Part shown: positions 1 to 5,244 of the stretch, piece after piece
Position numbering within the stretch: position 1 is the stretch's first letter
How the letters are laid out: each line of letters begins with the position of its first letter
Origin: Bacillota bacterium
GTDB taxonomy: Bacteria > Bacillota > Clostridia > Lachnospirales > Lachnospiraceae
NCBI GenBank assembly: GCA_017861355.1
Contig: JAGFXQ010000224.1
Span: 1 to 6,000, forward strand
Length of the DNA: 6,000 nt
Direction of reading: 5' to 3'
Program-made: the position numbers and the translations under genes
The notes under the pieces: model-generated
Database searches by the model: none
Seen by the model: the letters and a program-made list of their open reading frames with translations, nothing else
What the model was told of the DNA's origin: nothing

Positions 1-660
1 GGAGCTATTTGTAATCTCCTTATGAATCTGACCTTTGTCATGGCGACAAAGCTTACCTCAGCAGCGAATGCGATCGTATTGCAGTTTACAGAGCCGATCT
101 TTCTGATCCTTTTTTTGTGGATATTCTGGAAGCACAGGCCTGACCGAAAAGCAATCCTCGCCTGTATCTTTGTGTTTGGCGGTATTCTTTGCTTCTTCTT
201 TGATCAGCTTTCTTTTCAGGGACAACTTGGAAACATCATCGCCATTCTGTCCGGAATATTATATGCCATGGTTTTTCTTATGAAGAAGGTAAAGAATGCA
301 AATCTGGAATCCTCCGTATTACTATCCCAGCTGGTTAGTTTTATTATATTTCTGCCTGCTTATTTTAGGGAAACGGATCCCGCTCCAATTAATTTTATAT
401 TGATCATTCTTCTTGGAGTGGTTCAGATGGGCTTTGGATATGTACTACTGGCGAAGGGTCTGGAGAAAGTGACACCGGTCAGCGCATCGTTAACCTCTAC
501 CATCGAACCCATCCTTAATCCGATCTGGGTTGCTATCTTTTATGGAGAATTAATAACTCCGATTGCAGTCGTTGGTGCTGCTATGGTTATTGTATCGTCT
601 ACCATATATAATATAGTAAGTTCGGATACGATAAATGTAAAACAAGAAGTTATAGAATAG
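1..660 (+). CDS. EamA/DMT-family membrane transporter, 3' part (5' end outside the window)
   Basis: Open from the first base in frame 1, giving 219 codons to the TAG stop. The ATG at 22 is internal: seven in-frame codons precede it with no Shine-Dalgarno site, so the gene starts upstream. The protein is very hydrophobic, with about seven predicted membrane helices in the visible part (fragment residues roughly 22-43, 51-68, 77-95, 105-122, 130-151, 158-180, 184-206). Two repeat-like segments are typical of the drug/metabolite transporter superfamily: a helix carrying FTEP near residue 29 and one carrying TIEPILNPIW near residue 167, the usual glutamate-proline position of the last EamA repeat. 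Family members usually have about 300 residues and ten helices, so roughly the first quarter is missing. They export or import small metabolites across the cytoplasmic membrane; the substrate cannot be read from the sequence. The gene ends before a strong terminator, so it is not cotranscribed with the arabinofuranosidase. Confidence 0.88.
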   Translation, partial: GAICNLLMNLTFVMATKLTSAANAIVLQFTEPIFLILFLWIFWKHRPDRKAILACIFVFGGILCFFFDQLSFQGQLGNIIAILSGILYAMVFLMKKVKNANLESSVLLSQLVSFIIFLPAYFRETDPAPINFILIILLGVVQMGFGYVLLAKGLEKVTPVSASLTSTIEPILNPIWVAIFYGELITPIAVVGAAMVIVSSTIYNIVSSDTINVKQEVIE

Positions 661-687
661 AGAAAATTAAATCATTTGAGTTGTAAG

Positions 688-722
688 AAGGAAAGCCGGA
701 TCAAGGTGCTTTCCTTTTTTTT
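688..722 (+). terminator. Intrinsic terminator of the EamA transporter gene
   Basis: A perfect 9-bp stem, AAGGAAAGC (688-696) with GCTTTCCTT (708-716), encloses an 11-nt loop and runs into an eight-T tract (715-722). It begins 27 bases after the transporter stop codon and separates that gene from the arabinofuranosidase promoter. Confidence 0.9.
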
Positions 723-732
723 GAAACTTCTA

Positions 733-761
733 TTGAAAAACAGAATACGATCATTTATAAT
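733..761 (+). promoter_or_regulatory. Sigma-A-type promoter of the arabinofuranosidase unit
   Basis: TTGAAA (733-738) and a perfect TATAAT (756-761) are separated by 17 bases. Transcription would start near 768-770, inside the palindrome at 761-776, leaving an untranslated leader of about 70 bases before the ATG at 838. No catabolite-responsive (cre) element was recognised nearby. Confidence 0.78.
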
Positions 762-776
762 TTAGTAAATACTAAA
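761..776. promoter_or_regulatory. Operator-like palindrome at the arabinofuranosidase promoter
   Basis: A perfect inverted repeat, TTTAGTA (761-767), AA, TACTAAA (770-776), abuts the -10 hexamer and covers the expected transcription start. A repressor bound here would block initiation. A partly similar element lies at the same position relative to the -10 of the ArsR-like regulator gene (3563-3579), which makes that protein the candidate binder. The palindrome is seen directly; the operator role and the binder are inferred. Confidence 0.55.
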
Positions 777-837
777 ATATTAAAGAATAAATTAAATTAT
801 ACTATATTCATTACGGATAAAATGAAAGGATAAAACT

Positions 838-2337
838 ATGGCAAAATTAGTAATCAATGAATGCAAAAGAAAAGACAGAATCAATGCAGAGATTTATGGC
901 CATTTTTCCGAGCATCTTGGAAGATGTATCTATGAAGGCCTGTATGTAGGAGAGAATTCAGAGATAAAGAATACGAATGGCATGAGGGATGATGTTGTTG
1001 AAGCACTCAAGGAAATTAAAGTGCCGGTTCTTCGTTGGCCAGGTGGTTGCTTTGCAGATGAATATCACTGGAAGGATGGCATCGGTCCCAAAGAAAAGCG
1101 TAAGAAGATGATCAACACCCACTGGGGCGGTGTCGTAGAGGATAATAGCTTTGGTACTCATGAATTCATGGAACTGTGTCGCCAAATTGGTTGTAAGACC
1201 TATATCAACGGCAATCTGGGTAGCGGCACCGTGCAGGAAATGTCAGAATGGGTAGAATATATGACCTTTGAAGGGGTCTCACCAATGGCTGATCTACGTA
1301 AGGAGAACGGTCACGAGCAGTCCTGGAGAGTAGATTATTTTGGTGTAGGTAATGAGAACTGGGGTTGTGGCGGTAATATGACTCCGGTACATTATGCCAA
1401 TGAATTCCGAAGATACCAGACCTATATCAGAAATTATAAAGCGGATGCACCGGTAGCAAAGATCTGTTGCGGTGCGAATGTAGACGATTATCATTGGACT
1501 GAGGATGTGCTGAAGACAACCCATGACCATACTCCGAAATATCTTCATGGCTTTATGGACGGACTGTCCTTGCATTATTATACTCTTCCGGGTAATTGGG
1601 ATTCCAAGGGAAGTGCAACGGATTTTGATGAAGAGGTGTGGTACCGAACCTTGAAGAAGGCCCTCTATATGGATACCCTGATCAAAGGACACAGTGCAAT
1701 CATGAATCAGTATGACCCTGATAAGAAGATCGGCATGATAGTGGATGAATGGGGATGTTGGTATGATGTTGAGCCGGGTACGAATCCGGGCTTCTTATTT
1801 CAACAGAATACGATGAGAGATGCATTGGTTGCCGGTATAACACTGAATATCTTTAATAAGCATTGTGACAGGGTTAAGATGGCAAACCTGGCACAGCTGG
1901 TTAATGTACTTCAGTCTGTCATCCTGACTGAGGGTGAGAAGATGGTCAAAACTCCTACTTATCATGTGTTCCATATGTATAAGGAGCACCAGAATGCTTA
2001 TCTGTTAGAAAGCCATATCGATACAAAGGAAGTCGGTATTGGTGAGGATAAGGTTCCAAACTTGTATGAATCTGTCTCGGTCAATGATCAGGGCATCATT
2101 ACGATCTCTTTGAATAATCTATCAGCCAACGATGCAGAAGAAGTGGAAGTTGTGTTTGCAGAGAAAGTAGTTGGGGATGTGAAAGCAACCATCTTATCCG
2201 GCGATATGAAGGATCATAATACCTTCGAGAATACAGATCGGGTGATTGAGAAAGATTTTACTGATTTTAAAGTAACCAATAAGGGAGTATCCTTCGTGAT
2301 TCCGGCTTGCAGCGTGCTGAATATCAGAATAAACTAA
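838..2337 (+). CDS. abfA: Alpha-L-arabinofuranosidase, glycoside hydrolase family 51
   Basis: Encodes 499 residues, the usual size of bacterial GH51 enzymes. These remove terminal alpha-L-arabinofuranosyl units from arabino-oligosaccharides, arabinan or arabinoxylan fragments with retention of configuration. The start is supported by GAAAGGA at 824-830, seven bases before the ATG. Diagnostic blocks of the (beta/alpha)8 barrel are LRWPGGCFADEYHW (residues 65-78), GNEN (171-174, acid/base Glu173) and VDEWG (302-306, nucleophile Glu304). These correspond to the two catalytic glutamates of characterised GH51 enzymes. The last 110 residues or so match the usual C-terminal beta-sandwich. There is no signal peptide, so the enzyme should act in the cytosol on imported oligosaccharides; no sugar transporter gene is visible in the window. 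Its stop codon overlaps the start of the next gene. A palindrome over the promoter suggests repressor control. Family assignment is very secure; exact substrate preference is not readable. Confidence 0.96.
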   Translation: MAKLVINECKRKDRINAEIYGHFSEHLGRCIYEGLYVGENSEIKNTNGMRDDVVEALKEIKVPVLRWPGGCFADEYHWKDGIGPKEKRKKMINTHWGGVVEDNSFGTHEFMELCRQIGCKTYINGNLGSGTVQEMSEWVEYMTFEGVSPMADLRKENGHEQSWRVDYFGVGNENWGCGGNMTPVHYANEFRRYQTYIRNYKADAPVAKICCGANVDDYHWTEDVLKTTHDHTPKYLHGFMDGLSLHYYTLPGNWDSKGSATDFDEEVWYRTLKKALYMDTLIKGHSAIMNQYDPDKKIGMIVDEWGCWYDVEPGTNPGFLFQQNTMRDALVAGITLNIFNKHCDRVKMANLAQLVNVLQSVILTEGEKMVKTPTYHVFHMYKEHQNAYLLESHIDTKEVGIGEDKVPNLYESVSVNDQGIITISLNNLSANDAEEVEVVFAEKVVGDVKATILSGDMKDHNTFENTDRVIEKDFTDFKVTNKGVSFVIPACSVLNIRIN

Positions 2338-2585
2338 TGGAGACCCGGGTATGTAAGAAGTGCTTGATCCGTGATATGGAGGAATACAATGAGTACAAGA
2401 ATATGTTTGAGTACATTCGTAATCTGCCGGAGGAGATCAAGGCATCACAGGAATTATATGAATACAGAATGGAGCTCTGCAAAGAGTGCGACATGCTGCT
2501 CAGCGGTATGTGCAGAAAGTGCGGATGCTTTGTAGAGATGAGGGCAGCAGTAACGAAGAACTACTGCCCTGGTAAAAGGTGGTAA
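2337..2585 (+). CDS. Small cysteine-rich, probably zinc-binding protein (DUF6171-like)
   Basis: An 82-residue protein starting at the ATG that shares its A with the arabinofuranosidase stop (TAATG, 2335-2339). There is no convincing Shine-Dalgarno site, so translation probably depends on termination-reinitiation. An in-frame TTG at 2307 would lie inside the upstream gene and is less likely. Eight cysteines occur: CxxC at residues 6/9, CxxC at 48/51, CxxCxC at 59/62/64, and C77 in a YCPGKRW tail. The segment between the first and second pairs is charged and probably helical. The C-terminal pattern (CxxC, about seven residues, CxxCGC, about twelve residues, CP-G-[KR]-W) recurs in small bacterial and phage proteins and suggests one or two structural metal sites. 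I recall clostridial proteins of this layout as DUF6171, from memory. The function is unknown. Cotranscription with a glycosidase may be functional or accidental. Confidence 0.82.
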   Translation: METRVCKKCLIRDMEEYNEYKNMFEYIRNLPEEIKASQELYEYRMELCKECDMLLSGMCRKCGCFVEMRAAVTKNYCPGKRW

Positions 2586-2595
2586 CTTTATCGGG

Positions 2596-3513
2596 TTAAT
2601 TGATAGGGCTATAGTTGATTCTTACGTTGATATCCTGATTGTAATTACCGAAGGTTTTACCGAAGATGGTTAACCCGCCAACATGCTTAGCGGTATCCGG
2701 TACCTCCATCTTAAAGCGAATGGTACTGCGGTAATCGAAGTTAAAATCACGGATTGAGACCTCGGAAATTTTAAGACCGTCGATAAAGGTTCCTTTACTA
2801 TTAATTACCAACAATTTTAGGAGTCCGTATTGATTCCAATTAGGGAACCACCAATCAGGTGTGAATATTCCCCGAATATCACCAAAGTCACCTGGACTGG
2901 TCCAAGTACCGATACAGATGTCATTCAGATAGAAATAAATATCGGAAGGCCAGATATTGTTCACCCCGGGAGCTTCGGAACTTAGCTCGGCGGAGATGGT
3001 GAGCTGATCAAACTTCTGTGTGGCAGGAATGAAGTTGGGGATAATGTATTCTATATAACCTTTTGTGAACCAGAGAATATCTGCCAGATAACGATCCGGA
3101 TGTGTAAAATATCTGGCATCGTCCACCTGACCGATTAAGGTAGTGGAAGAGGCAAGGCCACAAGTGGGGTAGATGCTATAATTTGAATAATGTCCGACTT
3201 TAATATCGGTCTGATATACGTTTTCATTATCTTCCGGGGAATCTATTTCAATCAGGATTTTATCGAGACGAACGGTACATTTCTTCTGATTGCCGTGACC
3301 GGTGGATTCGCTGGAGATTGAGACAATGCCGCAATCCTCTAACTTTTTAATATGGCTTGTCAGGGCACCATTGGTGATATTCAGACTGCTGGCCAGTTCA
3401 TTCATATGCATGCTTTTATTTGCCAAAAGCAGCTTGATGATCTCGATTCGGATATCAGAGCCTAAGGCTTTAAAGAGTTCTAATCCCTCATCTAACGATT
3501 TTATGTGTAACAT
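2596..3513 (-). CDS. ArsR-type winged-helix regulator with a large C-terminal putative sensor domain
   Basis: Encodes 305 residues. AGGAGGG (3519-3525, read on the minus strand) lies five bases before the ATG. Residues about 10-85 form an ArsR-like winged helix: LFKALGSDIRIEIIKLLL opens it, and the likely recognition helix is near ITNGALTSHIKKLEDCGIV (46-64). The metal-binding cysteine motif of arsenic/cadmium sensors (ELCVCDL type) is absent. Instead about 210 residues follow, predicted mostly beta strand and rich in aromatic residues (for example W189, W204, W221, W222, W226). A conspicuous block is GTWTSPGDFGDIRG (202-215). I recall similar long ArsR-type proteins in Firmicutes, often annotated only by the HTH. 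Classic ArsR proteins have about 100 residues, so this is a fusion in which the extra domain may sense a ligand. The gene converges on the arabinofuranosidase unit across a ten-base gap. The likely role is local repressor, possibly of the arabinofuranosidase and of itself; the ligand is unknown. Confidence 0.88.
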   Translation of the reverse strand: MLHIKSLDEGLELFKALGSDIRIEIIKLLLANKSMHMNELASSLNITNGALTSHIKKLEDCGIVSISSESTGHGNQKKCTVRLDKILIEIDSPEDNENVYQTDIKVGHYSNYSIYPTCGLASSTTLIGQVDDARYFTHPDRYLADILWFTKGYIEYIIPNFIPATQKFDQLTISAELSSEAPGVNNIWPSDIYFYLNDICIGTWTSPGDFGDIRGIFTPDWWFPNWNQYGLLKLLVINSKGTFIDGLKISEVSIRDFNFDYRSTIRFKMEVPDTAKHVGGLTIFGKTFGNYNQDINVRINYSPIN

Positions 3514-3562
3514 GGATACCCTCCTAGCGATTTTAGGCTATCTTTCATAAAAATGGAAATGC

Positions 3563-3579
3563 TTTAGTGTTTCATGAAA
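3563..3579. promoter_or_regulatory. Operator-like palindromic element at the regulator promoter
   Basis: TTTAGTGTTTCATGAAA lies immediately downstream of the regulator's -10 box, so it spans the transcription start. It contains the perfect palindrome TTTCATGAAA (3570-3579). Its left half, TTTAGTG, resembles TTTAGTA at 761-767. A looser TTTCAT-AAAA-ATGGAAA element follows at 3543-3559, between the promoter and the Shine-Dalgarno site. This placement suits autorepression. The role is inferred from position and resemblance only. Confidence 0.42.
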
Positions 3580-3580
3580 T

Positions 3581-3609
3581 ATTATACACATAGTACAAAA
3601 ACAAGTCAA
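3581..3609 (-). promoter_or_regulatory. Sigma-A-type promoter of the ArsR-like regulator
   Basis: Read on the minus strand, TTGACT (3609-3604) and a perfect TATAAT (3586-3581) are 17 bases apart. The start would fall near 3573-3576, leaving a leader of about 60 bases before the ATG at 3513. Confidence 0.78.
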
Positions 3610-3630
3610 TCTTTGAAAGAAGTATTAAAT

Positions 3631-3664
3631 ATCATGTAGATAATAGGCAAAAAATCATGTAAAT
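3631..3664 (+). repeat. Direct repeat of ATCATGTARAT
   Basis: Two 11-base copies differing at one position (3631-3641 and 3654-3664) start 23 bases apart, about two helical turns, so both would face the same side of the DNA. They lie upstream of the regulator's -35 and also upstream of the cyclase gene. This could be a tandem protein-binding site; in such AT-rich DNA chance is also possible. Confidence 0.35.
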
Positions 3665-3753
3665 CTTGTCGAATAATAATATACTTAAAAATATAATACT
3701 GGATTATCGATCATTTTAATGGTACAATAGTCTCAGATGTAGTCCAATTATAC

Positions 3754-3759
3754 TATAAT
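3754..3759 (+). promoter_or_regulatory. Possible -10 box of the cyclase gene
   Basis: A perfect TATAAT 47 bases before the cyclase ATG. No recognisable -35 hexamer lies 16-18 bases upstream, so the promoter may be activator-dependent or may lie elsewhere, for example with the TACAAT at 3723-3728. Confidence 0.3.
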
Positions 3760-3806
3760 CTTTTGATACGCGTCTGTTGTAAAAAACGAACAAGGAGCGA
3801 TATTCT

Positions 3807-4847
3807 ATGGAAACCGATCAATTTGAAAAATATCAGGAATTTACTGAAAAGACGATCTATAACTTATCACAGAAGGTTACGCTGCTTGAAAAGAAGCTAG
3901 ATATGTTTACTAATCTTCTTGAGATCAGTAAATACATAAATCAGTATATTAAGGATCCCAACTTATTTACCTTAATTAATGACATGTTGGTTGGTGTCTT
4001 TGGTGCTGAGCATTCCACGATCTACATTCGTATGAACAACGATGATTATGAGGCTGTATCTCAGAATATCTCAGAGGAACGGGCTGAAGTTGAGAAAAAA
4101 CTAATTCACCATAACCAACGGGATGAATTTATCATTAGCAGTGACATTCCGCTATATGAGACAAAGAATAATGTTGTAGGTATTCATTCCTGCCTCGGGG
4201 TACCGGTAATAGTAGAAAACCGTTTGATTGGTTTTATTCTGATACAACATACAGAGAAGGATTATTTCTCGAAAGACCATGCTGTATTTTTGTCACTCAT
4301 CGGTAATCATATCGGTGTTGCGATCGAGAACAATTTCTTATATAAGAAGATCAGAGATAGTGCATTCCATGATGGGTTAACGGATATCTTTAATAAACGC
4401 TATTTCTTTGAGACCTTGAATATGGTTGCGAATCTGACAGAGCAGAATTATTGCATCGCAATTGTTGACTTTGATAATTTTAAAAGAATCAATGATACCT
4501 ATGGTCATCCGATGGGTGATGAGGTACTGAAGTCGATTTCCAAAGTTATGCAGAAAGCCACTCGTGCGAATGATATTGTCGCTAGATATGGTGGAGATGA
4601 GATTATCATGTTCATTCAGAACTTCACCGATCGAGAGAAGGTATATCATCGTATCGAATCGCTTCGCAAAGAAATCGAGCAGACCGTGATCACCTATGAT
4701 AAAGATGCTATCTCCATCACGGTAAGTATTGGGGTATATATCAAACAGGATGAATATATGACACTGAATGATGTGATTAAGAAAGCAGATGAAATAATGT
4801 ATCTGAGCAAGCACAGTGGTAAGAATAGAGTCACAATCGGCGGCTAA
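3807..4847 (+). CDS. GAF-GGDEF protein, probable diguanylate cyclase
   Basis: Encodes 346 residues; AAGGAG (3792-3797) lies nine bases before the ATG. Residues 1-40 are charged and heptad-like, probably a short coiled coil for dimerisation. Residues about 45-177 fit a GAF sensor domain (for example the LGVPVIVENRLIGFILIQ region at 130-147). Residues about 183-343 are a GGDEF domain, which condenses two GTP into cyclic di-GMP. Key features are DGLTDIFNKRYF (189-200), the metal/substrate block DFDNFKRINDTYGH (221-234, with D221), and the signature GGDEI at 262-266. Isoleucine replaces the usual final phenylalanine, but the catalytic acidic pair D264-E265 is intact. The product-inhibition I-site RxxD (R253-D256) lies exactly five residues before the signature, as in feedback-inhibited enzymes. 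No membrane segment or EAL domain is present, so the protein should be cytosolic with a soluble input signal. The GAF ligand cannot be deduced. Confidence 0.93.
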   Translation: METDQFEKYQEFTEKTIYNLSQKVTLLEKKLDMFTNLLEISKYINQYIKDPNLFTLINDMLVGVFGAEHSTIYIRMNNDDYEAVSQNISEERAEVEKKLIHHNQRDEFIISSDIPLYETKNNVVGIHSCLGVPVIVENRLIGFILIQHTEKDYFSKDHAVFLSLIGNHIGVAIENNFLYKKIRDSAFHDGLTDIFNKRYFFETLNMVANLTEQNYCIAIVDFDNFKRINDTYGHPMGDEVLKSISKVMQKATRANDIVARYGGDEIIMFIQNFTDREKVYHRIESLRKEIEQTVITYDKDAISITVSIGVYIKQDEYMTLNDVIKKADEIMYLSKHSGKNRVTIGG

Positions 4848-4857
4848 AACATTTTGC

Positions 4858-4885
4858 TTGACAAGAGAAACAAAAATGATAGAAT
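4858..4885 (+). promoter_or_regulatory. Sigma-A-type promoter of the leuS T-box transcript
   Basis: A perfect TTGACA (4858-4863) and TAGAAT (4880-4885) are 16 bases apart, starting ten bases after the cyclase stop codon. Transcription would start near 4892, giving a leader of about 350 bases before leuS, as expected for a T-box gene. The -10 lies within the left arm of the inverted repeat at 4883-4929. Confidence 0.75.
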
Positions 4886-4929
4886 TAAGAAAAACCAAAT
4901 CGGTAGTTTTACCGGATTTATTCTTAATT
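4883..4929. repeat. Imperfect inverted repeat overlapping the leuS promoter
   Basis: The outer arms AATTAAGAA (4883-4891) and TTCTTAATT (4921-4929) pair perfectly over 9 bp. The inner arms AAATC-GGTA (4897-4905) and TACC-G-GATTT (4910-4919) pair with one bulged G and a GTTT loop. No clean U tract follows, only T-rich sequence. It may form the 3' end of the cyclase mRNA, an operator over the leuS start site, or both. A leuS transcript starting near 4892 would keep only the inner hairpin. Confidence 0.5.
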
Positions 4930-5092
4930 TCATAAATAATTATGGTTATGAAGAGGAGTAGTAAAAGAATTCTGTCTTTCAGAGAGTCACGGATGGTGGA
5001 AAGTGGCAGATAAGAACTTTGAACTCGCCTTGGAGCTCTCTGACTGAAGAAAAGTAGGCAGAGCGGGTTATCCCGTTACAGGTGAATGAGTA

Positions 5093-5119
5093 CATTGATT
5101 TTACGTACAATAATCAATG
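5093..5119 (+). repeat. Accessory hairpin within the T-box leader
   Basis: CATTGATT (5093-5100) and AATCAATG (5112-5119) form a perfect 8-bp stem with an 11-base loop. It lies between stem III and the antiterminator, a segment that is often a short linker in T-boxes. It ends two bases before the antiterminator strand at 5122, so it could stack on that helix. The pairing is seen in the sequence; the role is unknown. Confidence 0.5.
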
Positions 5120-5159
5120 GACTAGAGTGGTACCGCGGATAGCAGTTCAATGAAGATTG

Positions 5160-5200
5160 AGCCTCTTCGTCTCTAGATTATGAGATGAAGAGGCTTTTTT
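5160..5200 (+). terminator. Regulated intrinsic terminator of the leuS T-box
   Basis: AGCCTCTTCGTCTC (5160-5173) pairs with GAGATGAAGAGGCT (5182-5195) over 14 positions with a single G-U pair and an 8-base loop. It is followed by a six-T run (5195-5200). It forms when charged tRNA-Leu prevents the antiterminator. Confidence 0.93.
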
Positions 5201-5244
5201 ATCGTATTTAGGATTTTACAAACAATTTAAGGAGGCATTAGCAT

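Larger units (their letters stand above)
3514..3806. other. Intergenic region between the divergent regulator and cyclase genes
   Basis: A very AT-rich stretch of 293 bases with no credible gene. The left part holds the regulator's Shine-Dalgarno site, operator-like elements and promoter. The middle holds a near-perfect direct repeat (ATCATGTAGAT at 3631-3641 and ATCATGTAAAT at 3654-3664). The right part must hold the cyclase promoter; the best -10 candidates are TACAAT at 3723-3728 and TATAAT at 3754-3759, neither with a good -35 box. Confidence 0.7.
4945..5200 (+). ncRNA. T-box leader (tRNA-Leu-sensing riboswitch) of leuS
   Basis: Binds uncharged tRNA-Leu and then allows read-through into leuS. 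The conserved T-box element AGAGTGGTACCGCGG is at 5124-5138. Stem I contains TCAGAGAG (4979-4986) pairing with CTCTCTGA (5036-5043), with GGTGGAA (4995-5001) in the distal part. The specifier is CTC (Leu) at 5024-5026 in the context GAACTCGCC. A stem III hairpin forms from AGCGGG (5062-5067) and CCCGTT (5072-5077). In the antiterminator, CTAGAG (5122-5127) pairs with CTCTAG (5171-5176). This flanks a bulge beginning TGGT (5128-5131), complementary to an ACCA acceptor end, as expected for a tRNA with discriminator A such as tRNA-Leu. The CTCTAG strand overlaps the terminator's left arm, so the two structures exclude each other. The exact 5' limit of the element is approximate. Confidence 0.93.

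Noticed and set aside
22..660. The ATG at 22 as the true start of the transporter gene
   Set aside because: The frame is open to the window edge, the preceding bases encode a hydrophobic segment with no Shine-Dalgarno site, and the family needs additional N-terminal helices. It is an internal methionine.
1294..1692. Minus-strand open frame of 132 codons inside the arabinofuranosidase gene
   Set aside because: It lies antisense to a strongly conserved GH51 coding region, has no ribosome binding site that I can support, and its translation resembles no protein family I know.
2307..2336. TTG at 2307 as start of the cysteine-rich gene
   Set aside because: It adds ten residues encoded inside the arabinofuranosidase tail, whereas the ATG at 2337 gives the compact TAATG coupling and places the first CxxC near the N-terminus as expected.
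3302..3550. Plus-strand open frame of 82 codons opposite the regulator's 5' end, hydrophobic translation
   Set aside because: It is antisense to the well-supported winged-helix domain; the hydrophobic look is a by-product of the complementary strand. No promoter or ribosome binding site supports it.
3610..3620. Short palindrome TCTTTGAAAGA near the regulator's -35
   Set aside because: It is only five bases per arm around one base in AT-rich DNA and does not resemble the elements at 761-776 or 3563-3579; chance is the simpler explanation.
4377..4898. Minus-strand open frame of 173 codons opposite the GGDEF domain
   Set aside because: It is fully antisense to a conserved catalytic domain and has no recognisable family features or promoter. 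It is a shadow frame.
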